This document shows, in pieces, positions 19,119-28,350 of a DNA stretch of 30,631 nt. The position numbers and the translations under genes were made by a program. The notes under the pieces are model-generated. The model was not told the origin of the DNA, did not search any database, and worked only from the letters and a program-made list of their open reading frames with translations. Origin of the DNA: Chara braunii. Lineage: Eukaryota; Streptophyta; Charophyceae; Charales; Characeae. Where the stretch lies: the NCBI GenBank assembly GCA_003427395.1, contig BFEA01000372.1:405837-436467 (forward strand). The letters are read 5' to 3'. Each line of letters opens with the position of its first letter. Within the stretch, counting starts at the first letter, position 1.

Positions 19119-19337
19119 CTAGTGGAAATGGCATGAACGTGTGGTATGCCAGGCTGGGGAGAACAACAGAACACCCAAGACCAACACCCCCAAGCAACCC
19201 ATGTGAAACCCTGAACCAACATACAACACCATGAACAACCCTTGGGTGGTGCGCAGGCAGTGTCTGTAATAGCTAACCTGCGTCATCCCAAGGGGGTGTG
19301 TGTCCAGCCGTGCGTCATTCTAACACCCTGCCACTGC

Positions 19338-19425
19338 GCAAGGTTACGGATTTGAACCCGCAACCTCATACCACAACGCGCATTTCCAGCCGGTGCTCTA
19401 ACCACTGAGCTACATCAACTGGACC
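19338..19425 (-). repeat. tRNA-like sequence 5
   Basis: Minus strand: box A TAGCTCAGTGG (19402-19412) with a perfect GCTC/GAGC D arm, and box B GGGTTCAAATCC (19348-19359) in a T arm whose six pairs include one wobble. The stretch between the arms is longer than in a normal tRNA, so it is an altered tRNA-derived repeat. Confidence 0.7.
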
Positions 19426-19800
19426 TCCTTTCCTACCACTACTCCTAAGACTATATAGAGGGGACCCCTGCAAGCATAGGGCCTCGCAAACGAGGTATTC
19501 ATGTTGCCCCCCGCCCCAACACCGGTAGTCAGAGATGGGTTGGGGCCGCCGGTGGGGGTCCGGCTAATGCAAAGACCGAGCATTTTGCCAGTAGCTGCGC
19601 CTCCCTTTCTCTTCATCCCCCACCCCTCATCGAGTAGCGGCAGAGGCTATGGCGAGTCGTGGCAGAGGCTACGGCCAACACTCTCCCACACACCACACAC
19701 AACCCACTCACGCCCGCACTCACACCCGTGTTGGTCATAGACCCCGCTAATACCGATCAGGGGTATCCAGAGGACTATCACAGTCCGTTGGCACTAAGTG
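19426..19800. other. No gene recognised
   Basis: Spacer between two tRNA-like relics. It may be the body of a tRNA-derived SINE, but I see no A tail or boundary repeat to define it. Confidence 0.35.
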
Positions 19801-19875
19801 CGCTGCAGGCATGGGGCTTCAACCCACAACCTCCTGAATGCCACTTGCGTGCCTAACCAACTGAGCTAGGCCGCT
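19801..19875 (-). repeat. tRNA-like sequence 6
   Basis: Minus strand: CTAGCTCAGTTGGTTAGGC, then TTCAGGAGGTTGTGGGTTGAAGCC. Over about 50 nt it matches tRNA-like sequence 3 (17145-17215) at most positions. Box A is perfect; box B has G for C at one position. Confidence 0.7.
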
Positions 19876-19918
19876 GGATAACTTGGTGCCCGGGATTCGG
19901 CTGAAGAGGTACTTCTTG

Positions 19919-20107
19919 CTTTTTTTTTTTTTTTTTTTTTTAAACAAGGCTTTAGTACGAAGGGTGATATGAGCATCCCTTCCTACTATGGCCTATATTG
20001 GTCGCTCCATCAATTGGTGGGGAGCAACACCTGCTGGAAATCAGGTCTAGCGTCCCCAATATTACAAATGAGTGTTTGCACAGACATTTAGGAAGATGAC
20101 AGAAGGC
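19919..20107 (-). mobile_element. LINE 3'-end copy with T run
   Basis: A T run (about 19920-19941) is followed by a diverged LINE 3' module: GGTGGGGAGCA, CACCTGCTGGAAATCAGGTC, TAGCGTCCC. The hairpin stem has one mismatch. The sequence to its right (ttacaaatgagtgtttgcacagac) recurs about 250 bp further on, so the longer unit is duplicated. Confidence 0.75.
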
Positions 20108-20239
20108 TGTCACATGCCTGAAGGAGACCCATTCTGGAGCTTTAGAGCGGTTCCCACTCAGCTGGGCGCTCAGAATGATAGTACTCACGGGACTCGTGGC
20201 TGCCAATGTATATTCTGGTTACGCCCTAGCCACTGTTGG

Positions 20240-20362
20240 CAACCTCACCCCCCATTTCACCCCCCCCCCACCCTTTGTTGTGCTGGAAATCGGGTCTGGC
20301 ATCCCAAATGCTACAGACGAACCTTTGCTCAGACGTTTATAAAGTAACCGACAGTAGGCTGC
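20240..20362 (-). mobile_element. Second, partial LINE 3'-end copy
   Basis: GCTGGAAATCGGGTCTGGCATCCC and the following TACAGACGAACCTTTGCTCAGAC with TAGGCTG match 20033-20110 in order. The T run of the first copy is replaced by a C-rich tract. This is a diverged duplicate of the preceding element. Confidence 0.65.
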
Positions 20363-20715
20363 AGATCTTTTGTATAGCACGACAAGTGGTTACTCACAGA
20401 ATTAGACCCCGTTCGTTGTGGTTGCGTCCCAGTCTCTGTGGACAACTGCACTAAGTCTTCCCATTTCCCCGCCTCCACCCCCTCTTGTACAGATCGTCAA
20501 CTGGTCTTTGCCTGCTCTGTCCGGCATCGTCCTTGTCCCTTCGTAGCTGTTGATCCCAGAGCTGCTGCTGTCCACTCCGGCAGCGGTATGTGGATGAGAG
20601 GGGAGGGGGGAGCGGAAGCGAGGGGCGGCGGAAGGGAGGGGCAAGGGAGTGGGAGGGGCGAAGGAGTGGGAGAGGCTTTTCGTCACGTGGGGTCAACTCG
20701 GAGTTAGTTCATAGG
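20363..20715. other. No gene recognised
   Basis: A purine-rich GGAG tract (about 20595-20670) and a palindromic CACGTG core at 20685-20690. No frame has recognisable similarity. Confidence 0.4.
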
Positions 20716-22079
20716 AGTCGAGATCAGCACGAAGTTTGTTTGGATTGTGCACCACTGCCTCCCCACCAACAGCTGGCTGATTGATCATACACAATTGGAA
20801 CAGCAAGGGTGGGCCCTTCCGTGGTGCCCCCGGTGCCTTTCAACTTTCCCAGTGCGAAAGAAGGAGGAGACAATTGAGCACATCTTTCTCCAATGTCCAG
20901 TGTGGCAGTAGCGACTTGCGATGGTGGGACACAGTATGGCGGCAGATAGTCCCAGAACATTCATGGGCATGGGACTGAAGGCGATCTTGCTGGGGCATTG
21001 TCCATCTCTCCAGAATCAGACTTTTGCATGAAATATGTTCCACTTAGGTAGGAGAGTGATTCTATGGGTTTTATGGTGGCAACGATGCGCCCTGGCTATG
21101 GAGAAGGTGATGGTTGATGGAGAGGAGAGGAAGGAATACCTCAAACAGCAGCTCAACTGGGGCTGTCCCAGCAATGGCAGTAAGAAGACAGACGCTAGAC
21201 TCTCTTCACCAATCTAAGGATATCCTTCGGTCAATCACAAATTTCGGCCAAGAATGGCTGGGCGGAGACCGGGGGGCATGGGTAGATGAGGTGTCATGGT
21301 CCGGTCCATGGGAAAACCAGAATCAAACGGAGGATAAGCCTGTGGGTGTGAAGACCCTTCGGCACTATCATTTGGTTTTTAAGGATTGGACTACGATTAG
21401 CCCAGACTTCGCTGACCCCTTTCCGCCCACCACCAATCGTTAGAAATCTGGCTGGGATAGATAACACTTAGAAGTTCCATTTTGCCAGTGCTTGCTTCCT
21501 GCGACTCTCAGAGGTCATGAGGAGTACGGTCCGTTGAGCCCGGTTCACAAGCCTTGCTTGTTGTTGCTTGTTGTTGTTTATGTTTTTGTTGCTTGTCTTT
21601 GCGTCTCAATTCTAGAAGTAGTGTTTGGCAGACCCTCGTCTTTTTGTCACCTAAATGGGCATAGCCGGGAACGGATAGAGGGGAAGGTAAGGGAACGAAG
21701 GAAAGAACCACTGGTGCCCCCCAGTGACTCCCACCGGTATCTGAGCCACGCAACAGGTTGAGGAAGGGTGTCAGTTTCTGTTAGCTGTTTAAGCAGATTT
21801 TTGACACCCAGAAAAGGTAAAAGTGGTATGATGTCACCCAGATGGAAGGATGGTTTAGGGACGGGTGGGGAGACGAGTGGTCCAGGAATAACCTGCTCAG
21901 CCAATCCTCTGAACTCAGAGCAATCAATGCTGGCATGTTTCTGTTTTTCCCAGTTGTTTCTCGATTTTTCTCAGGTGCTTTCTATCTATGGTCTAGTTTT
22001 AAAAAAATGACGTATTCAAGGGACGCTGGACCCTGTTTCCAGCAGGTGATGCTCCCCACCAATAGATGGAGCGGCCCAC

Positions 22080-22116
<37 letters not shown>
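20716..22116 (+). mobile_element. LINE-D, 5'-truncated LINE 3' end
   Basis: A plus-strand LINE fragment with the zf-RVT coding end, a 3' UTR, the terminal hairpin module at 22015-22080 and an A36 tail (22081-22116). The hairpin reads GCTGGA-CCCTGTT-TCCAGC. Unlike LINE-B, the module ends right after GGAGCGGCCC, so hairpin 2 is missing and the A tail starts about 75 nt earlier. The 5' edge is uncertain because similarity fades at about 20720. Confidence 0.85.
20740..21220 (+). pseudogene. LINE-D zf-RVT remnant
   Basis: Through several frames it reads CLPTNSWLIDHTQLEQQG, then KEETIEHIFLQCPVW, then RWWDTVWRQIVPEHSWAWD, then MFHLGRRVILWVLWWQRCAL. This is collinear with the C terminus of LINE-B ORF2. 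Frame changes between these blocks make it non-coding. Only the last 150 or so codons of ORF2 are present. Confidence 0.85.
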
Positions 22117-22119
<3 letters not shown>

Positions 22120-22329
22120 CGGGACTTGAAAGTTTCCCAGTGGTCGGGGAGGTATGGAACACAAAGAGGAGGATTTGCCTTTGGCTTTCTGCAAGGTAAC
22201 CCCCCTGGTCCAGAATTCAGCGTCTAATGCATGTGCGGCGAGAAGGGGTGCTAGGTCATGACACATCACAAACTGATGTGTAAGGTTGGTCTGAGTCTCG
22301 AGGGAATGCTTTCAAGTGAGTAGGCTTGC

Positions 22330-22640
22330 CCATCGCTCTCCAGTGAGTCAGCGTTCCGAGACTTCAGTGTAAGTACCATAGCCACATCATCATTGTACGT
22401 TGAACAGTGTCTAGGCGATGCTAATGAGAGTCAGCATCGGTGGTATACAGCGGAGTTCACTCGTTCGTTGTCAAAGTGTGTGAAGCAAGTCGGGACATCG
22501 CTATGTACTAAGTCAATGTGCCGAGAGTCATCGTCACAGCGACATTGTATGTTGAAGAGTGCCTTGGCGATGCTGACGATAGTCAGCGTCGGCTGTAAGC
22601 AGCGAATTTCATCTATTGGTAGTCAAACCATGTGTTGAGG
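22330..22640 (+). repeat. Two-copy tandem repeat, period about 152 bp
   Basis: attgtacgttgaacagtg... at about 22392 recurs as attgtatgttgaagagtg... at 22544. Later shared blocks are ggcgatgct, agtcagc and gtcggtgg/gtcggctg, tacagcgga/aagcagcga, then gtcaaa and gtgtgaagcaag/gtgttgaggcaag. Preceding bases also look related. The origin is unknown. Confidence 0.75.
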
Positions 22641-22649
22641 CAAGGAGTT

Positions 22650-24063
22650 TTTGGGAGCGTCGTCTTTTTCACAATAGCAGTCGCTGATCAGTCACTGCTT
22701 ATCTGAGTCATTGATGACAGTTTTCCCATTGGAAGTCAATCTTTACTTTGCAGGCCACGGCAAGTGTTGACTCGTGGATCGCTGACGAAGATAGAGTATA
22801 TTTGTACTCTACGGTGACTCAGAGGCTACACGATAGGTTAAGAGGTCTTCAGAAATTACAATAGACATAACAAAACATCCGCAATCAGAATTATTCCAAA
22901 AGGAGTGTTCAGGAATTGCAAATAGATGCTCAGAGAGAGAAAAGGTGGGGGATAAGGAATGAGAGGCTTTATTAGAAGGGGAAAAAATAGAAGACAACAG
23001 AGAGATTGAATACAGATACAGGGTAGGAGGGTCAGAGGGAGAGTGCATAAATCCCCTTGCTGACATCAACACTATACAGAAGGGGGATACTCCAATCTCA
23101 AGCGGATGAGGAAAGCATATCGATGCGGGAGGGTACTGAGAGAACGAGATCGGTGAAGCTACCCCTCTGGCTTCGGTGCCACTTGTACGCACCCTCGTAC
23201 GAGTACGGATTCGTACTCTTGTACTCGTACGCTACTCGTACGCTAGGGGCGCCGTACGCATTTCTTTTTTTTTTTTTTTTTTATCCGCTATGCAAGGAAA
23301 AATAAGCAACAGCGAGATGACAATCCCAGATCACACCATCACATTGCAAGTCAAATAGTCACACCGTGTCCAGATAGCAGCATTGCACCAATAATACACC
23401 AATGGAGTTTCGTAGCACTGAAAACCAATGTCCGTGGAGAGCACATTCTCTCACTCAACACACGAGTCCAGTTCCCTTACACTCACACTTGGCGCTCAGC
23501 GCCCAGCCTACTCCTACACAGCTACTACAGACTATAAAAAGACAATGCAACTGTTGACATCACCAGCAGCCCGAAGTACTTGAAGATGCCGCCCATGCAG
23601 ACCATCGCCAATACCAGGTACGTGCCCTCACATCATCATCATCATCATCATCCTTCACCTATCCCCTGACTTCACCCACACCTGTCTTCTCTGTCACCCG
23701 AAGACCACCCCTGCGCTTCACTGTAGTCCAAGCCCACCAGCTATGGTGGCTGGGCTATGGCGCTGCCCTTAGCAGCGCCCTCCTCCTCTGCACGACCGCA
23801 TGTGCTGCACCTTGCCTCCCAGTGCTAGCAGCAGCCCACGAGCATCTGCTCTAGCAGCGCTGCCGCCAGCATGCGAGTGCCTGAATGAGGCTGCCTGGCC
23901 AGAGCTCTTTCCATAAAGGAAAGAGCTTGCCAGCTCTCGCAGCCTGGCTGGGCTGGCCTGAGCCCAGCAGCTTCCGGAAGGCCCCAGGATGTTGTCTGGA
24001 TGCAGCAGCTACTGGGCTGTTGGGCCTCGTTCGGTTGGGCGCCCAACTGTCTCTGTATGAGGC
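22650..24063. other. Non-coding region with simple repeats
   Basis: No gene recognised. It holds a GTAC-rich stretch (23184-23255), a T run (23263-23282), a (cat)n microsatellite at about 23630-23650 and a plus-strand TATA-like tataaaaa at about 23535. The right part probably belongs to the LTR of the Ty3/gypsy element, but its left edge could not be set. A 127-codon minus-strand frame at 22809-23192 has no family resemblance I can name. Confidence 0.4.
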
Positions 24064-24428
24064 TGCGAATCACGCCCAGGGCCTGCATTCTTTGGAAAGG
24101 CCCGGTAGGCCGTGGAAATGTCTTCGGTACTCGACCTGTGTTTCTTTCAACCAACTGGCGCGTCGCAACTGCCTGGACCCCAAATATGAAATTGACAGTC
24201 GAGGGCCTCTTGCAAAAAGCCAGGCCCGCCTTCACTTAGGGCGGGNTGCGAATCACGCCCAGGGCCTGCATTCTTTGGAAAGGCCCGGTAGGCCGTGGAA
24301 ATGTCTTCGGTGCTCGGCCTGTGTTTCTTTCAACCAACTGGCGCGTCGCAACTGCCTGGACCCCAAATATGAAATTGACAGTCGAGGGCCTCTTGCAAAA
24401 AGCCAGGCCCGCCTTCACTTAGGGCGGG
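24064..24428. repeat. 182-bp near-identical tandem duplication with N at the junction
   Basis: 24064-24245 and 24247-24428 are each 182 bp and differ at about two visible positions (gtactcgacc against gtgctcggcc). One N at 24246 separates them. The unit ends in a hairpin-forming cccgccttcacttagggcggg, and a third copy of that end occurs at 24434-24453. It lies inside the presumed 3' LTR. It may be a true duplication or an assembly join. Confidence 0.85.
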
Positions 24429-24504
24429 CACCTCCGCCTTCACTTAGGGCGGGTAAGGCTGCAGACTGGGCCCAGTAGGCCTACCGACGACACTGATCCT
24501 CGCA

Positions 24505-24517
24505 TTCCCTCCTCTTT
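24505..24517 (-). promoter_or_regulatory. Polypurine tract and likely 3' LTR edge
   Basis: On the minus strand AAAGAGGAGGGAA is followed at once by TG (24504-24503), the usual first bases of an LTR. It lies 28 nt after the pol stop. Known role in this family: primer for plus-strand DNA synthesis. The other LTR is not available to confirm the edge. Confidence 0.65.
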
Positions 24518-24544
24518 AACTTCGTGAGTCCTCTGAGAAGTCTC

Positions 24545-25471
24545 TTATTCTGCAGGCATCTTCCCTTTTCGTTCTCTTTCATAGCCTGCAATCACTTGAG
24601 GCGTTGTTCTCATGAGTTCTTCCCGTGTAAACCAGCGATCTTCCTTGGGATCGAGGTGATGTCTAAAGCTCACCCGGTACTGCATTCTCGGTTTAGGAGG
24701 GCGCCCTCTGCCTGATGGTCATGGAACAGGCATCACTCGATGCTCGACAATCTGGTCGATGTCCACTTCGCCANCCATGGTTGGGGNCANCATTGATCTN
24801 CTGGAAGNAAACTGCTCAGTAGCAGCGAAAGGTGCCAACTTTGAAGCATGGAATACAGGGTAGGTGCGTAGATGGGGTGGGATGCGAATCACATAGGATG
24901 GCCCATCCGGTTGATCTCCTATCACATCTAGGACCTCCCACGGACCGAAGAATTGTGGCATCAATTTTCTAGAGATTCCTAGCTCCTGACCAAGTTCAGA
25001 TGCTTTTACCCAAACTCTGTCACCTACCTGGAAATTAGAAGGTCGTCTATACTTATTCTCAGATGCTATCATTGCATCTTGAGTTTTTCTAATGTGCTCT
25101 ACGGCTTGCTGCAACATCTGTTCATACTTAACAGCAAACTCTATGCTGCTAGGTGCTGCAGTGGATTCTCTTTCCGATAGTAAGAAGTCCAAGGCATTTC
25201 TAGGCTTCCAACCAAGATGCAGTTGGTTGGGAGTCATTCCGGTAGCACTGTGCACTGCATTATTATACAGGCTGGCGACGAGAGGTAACTTCTCATCCCA
25301 GTCATCCTGACTTGGCTTGATGTAGTGCCGCAGCAAATGCTGTACCACTCGGTTCATCTGTTTTGCCTGTCCATTTGACTCAGGATGATTCCATGATGTC
25401 ATCTGGAGTTTGGTTCCCATCTGTTCAGCTGTAGACTGTCACAGTTCGCTGGTAAATCTTACATCCCTGTC
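24545..25471 (-). pseudogene. Pol: integrase C-terminal half and chromodomain
   Basis: Minus-strand frame with SIVSDRDVRFTSEL (second catalytic Asp), a TGA at about 25439 where Trp is expected, then ESNGQ (catalytic Glu). The GPWEVL-type C-terminal domain and VFHASKLAPF follow. A TGA at 24719-24721 then interrupts the frame, which stays open through QYRVSFRHHLDPKEDRWFTREELM, a chromodomain, to a TAA at 24545. In chromoviruses this domain steers integration to marked chromatin. A one-base frame change at about 25485-25500 separates it from the rest of pol. Five N bases at 24773-24808 leave some residues unknown. Confidence 0.88.
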
Positions 25472-25473
25472 GC

Positions 25474-26799
25474 TTACGATAGACGTAGGTAGACCGAATC
25501 CCTTACCCAGTTATCCATAAACAATTTGATGACGTGATCTGTCTTTGCTGTCTCCGGCATAGCGATAAGTATGGCATACTTAGTAAAGCGATCTACTATG
25601 ACGAATATGTGTCGTTTGCCGGTTTTGCTGGTCACAAGAGTGTCCATAACATCCATGGAGACACTCTGACCTGGACCTTCAGGGATCGGCAAGGGCTTGA
25701 TCAGCCCAAGCAGAGCCTGAGTCATGGGTTTATCTCTTTGACAAACCTGACAAGTCACGACATACAGTTTTGCATCCTTCATCATAGAAGGCCACCAAAA
25801 CTTCTGTACTAAGTTTGCTGATGTCTTCTTATAACCAAAATGACCTACAACATCATGACATTCTCCTGAAAATAAACTACGCAAAGACTCACTATCCGGG
25901 ACACATAGTCTTTTAAACCTTGCCTTTTCAAGGAACAGCAAGCCATCTACCATGGTAAATTCGTCCAAACTCTTCTTACCATGGAATTTACGAATGATCT
26001 CTGGCATAACTGTATCTCCCTGATAGGCTTCCACCAGCGATCGAGTAAGATCATTAGATATGTCGAATTCAGTTACTAGTGCGCCTAGATAGTCTGCCCT
26101 TCTTGACAGCGCATCTGCCACTTTGTTGTACGGACCTTTGATAGGATCAAGTTGATAGTCATACATATCTATCACTTGAATCCATCTCTTGAGTGCGTCA
26201 GACAACACGGGCTGCGTCTTAATCCAACGCAAAGTCTCATGGTCAGACCTCACATAGAAAAATCTCCCTAGGAGGTAATGTCGCCAATGAACTAGCGCTC
26301 TATATAGGGCGTAGAGCTCTCTTTCATAAGTGGACGCAGCTAGCTTCTTGGAAGGCATCTTCTTACTCATATACTCGATCGGTCTCAACTTTGGCCCTTC
26401 CTGTTGTGCAAAGACAGCGCCAATGCCATATTGGCTGGCGTCTGTTGTCACGACAAACGGCTTGTCAGGATCGGGAAGTTTGAGAACTTCATAGTGTGTT
26501 AGAGCATACTTCAATTGCTTGAAGTTTGCCTCACACTCTTCAGTCCACTCCCAAGGGGTGTCAAGTCGAGTAAGATTTGTCAATGGGGAAGCTATAGTAC
26601 TATAGTTTTTCACAAACGGACGATAGTAGCCCGTCATCCCCAAAAACGATCTGACCTCAGTAACAGTTTGAGATCTGGGCCAGTCACGTATGCTGGCCAC
26701 TTTCGCATCTTCCGGCCTCAATCCATCTGCTGAAATTTCATGACCCAAGTACAAGATCTTGGTGTGACCAAACTCGCATTTATCCAAGTTTACCTTGTA
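25474..26799 (-). pseudogene. Pol: RT C terminus, RNase H, integrase N-half
   Basis: This continues the RT frame after a TAG at 26800. It reads DKCEFGHTKILYLGHEIS (RT thumb), FLGMTGYYRPFVKNYS, then RNase H (TTDASQYGIGAVFAQQ, YERELYALYRAL, RSDHETLRW, ADALSRRADYL). The integrase zinc domain comes next (His pair in CHDVVGHFGYKKT, Cys pair in TCQVCQ), followed by SMDVMDTL with the first catalytic Asp. It ends in a false tail, RDSVYLRLS, after a one-base frame change at about 25490. The domain order PR-RT-RH-IN is that of Ty3/gypsy. Confidence 0.92.
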
Positions 26800-28350
26800 C
26801 TAGTGCTGTCTTAGGAGACCTAACATTATTTTCAAGTGCTCAGCGTGCTCCTCTACAGTCCTACTTAAGATGAGAATATCGTCGAGGTACACGACGATAA
26901 AATTGTCCAAGTAGTTATGAAAGATCCTATTCATCGCGTGCTGGAATGTACCAGGCGCATTGCATAGGCCAAAAGGCATCACCACAAACTCGTACAGACC
27001 GTATCTGGTCTGAAATGCGGTTTTGTGTTGATCCTCAGGCTTAACGGCAATTTGATGGTATCCGGACTTCAGATCTATCTTTGTGAAGTACCGACATCCC
27101 TGCACTCTATCCAAGAGGTCGTCAATGCGGGGTAGGGGCTCCGCGCTCTTTACGGTGATGGCATTGAGGCCCCTATAGTCAATGCACATCCTTAATGGAC
27201 CTCCCTTCTTAGGAACAAATAAGACTGGCGCACCGTAAGGGGAGGTACTAGGCCGTATCCATCCCTTCTCTGTGAGCTCTTTAAGCTGGCGGCGAAGATC
27301 ATCTAACTCCGCAGGAGACATCCTATAGATTCGTCCTCTAGGCACCTTACTACCTGGGACAACCTCTATTGCATGGACCACCTCCTTTTCCACCACGCCT
27401 GTGGGCTCCTCAAAAAGGTCTGAATATTGAGCGACGATTTTTTCTATCTCTGGGGGTGATTTTACGGCCTCCCCTTTCTCAGAGACAAAAACTAGATACA
27501 TGTCTTCCTCGCGATTCTGTTTATAATAGTTATAGAAAGATGATGCACACATGCACCCGTAGTTTTCTATTAGACTGCTAGCTTTGAACTTCTGCAATCT
27601 AACAGATCTACCGTTGGGCAACTTGTGAATCAATACCTTTCTATCCCAGTCCAACTGTGGTTTCGCGGCCTCGAGGTAGTACATATCTAGGAGCATATCA
27701 AAAGGAAGTTCGTCGCTAACCAGGAAGGTGATCTTGTGGATCACTTCCCCTCCTCCATAGGAGAAGGAACAGGCTATGTCCTTGACATAGTCTTTTACTA
27801 CCATCTTGTGCTTGTTGGCTAGCGTAGAAGCTACAGTTCTGCTAAGCCGCTGCACTTGGTCTCCTAAGCGCAGTCTATCCACACAAGCACGACTGATGAA
27901 ATTTCGTGTAGAGCCTGTGTCTGCGAAGGCGGCAATCTTGCGGCCACCTACATCTACTTCTACCACGAAATGTTCACCCTTTGGACCTCCACTCATCATC
28001 GCCCAAGAGTCTCTGGGGTCCTTCCCTGACCACTCAGTCTCTAACTCTTCTAGAGCCTCAGACACATCTTTCGAACAGAGCGTCGGTGGGTCTGTATGTG
28101 TCTGCGGGGCGATACGTGGGTCACTAGCCTTGGCCAACGCCTGAAGTGGGGAAGGCAACCTTACCACTTCAGCGCGAGTAAGAGTAGCTAACACTCCTAC
28201 TGGACCGAGGTGTTTCCCTGTGAGCTTCTCGCAGAAGCACTTCCACGGTTTGAAGGTAGGCCCACCACCGTTGGTGAGGCTACCTTCGTTGTGACTTTCT
28301 TGTCGCGGCAAGTCCTGGACGTGTGGCCAAAGTTGCCACAGTTCATGCAT
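26800..28350 (-). CDS. Pol: protease and reverse transcriptase N part
   Basis: A 516-codon frame in the -1 phase to gag, overlapping it by 154 nt. The Met at its top is incidental; translation should enter at the slippery site at 28212-28218. It contains an aspartic protease (DTGS with catalytic D144) and then [65 protein letters not shown] and the active site YLDD at 488-491. It ends at TAG 26800-26802 after RQH; the same frame goes straight on into the RT thumb, so this is a point stop. Role: Gag-Pol processing and genomic reverse transcription. Confidence 0.93.
   Translation of the reverse strand: MHELWQLWPHVQDLPRQESHNEGSLTNGGGPTFKPWKCFCEKLTGKHLGPVGVLATLTRAEVVRLPSPLQALAKASDPRIAPQTHTDPPTLCSKDVSEALEELETEWSGKDPRDSWAMMSGGPKGEHFVVEVDVGGRKIAAFADTGSTRNFISRACVDRLRLGDQVQRLSRTVASTLANKHKMVVKDYVKDIACSFSYGGGEVIHKITFLVSDELPFDMLLDMYYLEAAKPQLDWDRKVLIHKLPNGRSVRLQKFKASSLIENYGCMCASSFYNYYKQNREEDMYLVFVSEKGEAVKSPPEIEKIVAQYSDLFEEPTGVVEKEVVHAIEVVPGSKVPRGRIYRMSPAELDDLRRQLKELTEKGWIRPSTSPYGAPVLFVPKKGGPLRMCIDYRGLNAITVKSAEPLPRIDDLLDRVQGCRYFTKIDLKSGYHQIAVKPEDQHKTAFQTRYGLYEFVVMPFGLCNAPGTFQHAMNRIFHNYLDNFIVVYLDDILILSRTVEEHAEHLKIMLGLLRQH
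28138..28174 (-). other. Second hairpin downstream of the frameshift site
   Basis: On the minus strand CGCTGAAGTGG pairs with CCACTTCAGGCG (one bulge), with AAGG/CCTT inside and a TTG loop. It begins 37 nt after the slippery heptamer, too far to be the main stimulator, but it could stack on or support the first hairpin. Confidence 0.55.
28177..28218 (-). promoter_or_regulatory. Candidate -1 ribosomal frameshift signal
   Basis: The minus strand reads G-GGA-AAC (28218-28212), with GGA AAC being gag codons, so it is in the required X-XXY-YYZ phase. A 10-nt spacer follows, then a hairpin AGTAGGAGT-GTTAGCT-ACTCTTACT (28201-28177) with one G-U pair. The gag stop TAG lies in the hairpin's 5' arm. 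A one-base slip back gives GGG AAA CAC, exactly the open pol frame. The signal is complete as read; activity is inferred. Confidence 0.8.

Noticed and set aside
23630-23650. CRISPR-like or regulatory short repeat
   Set aside because: It is a plain (cat)n microsatellite.
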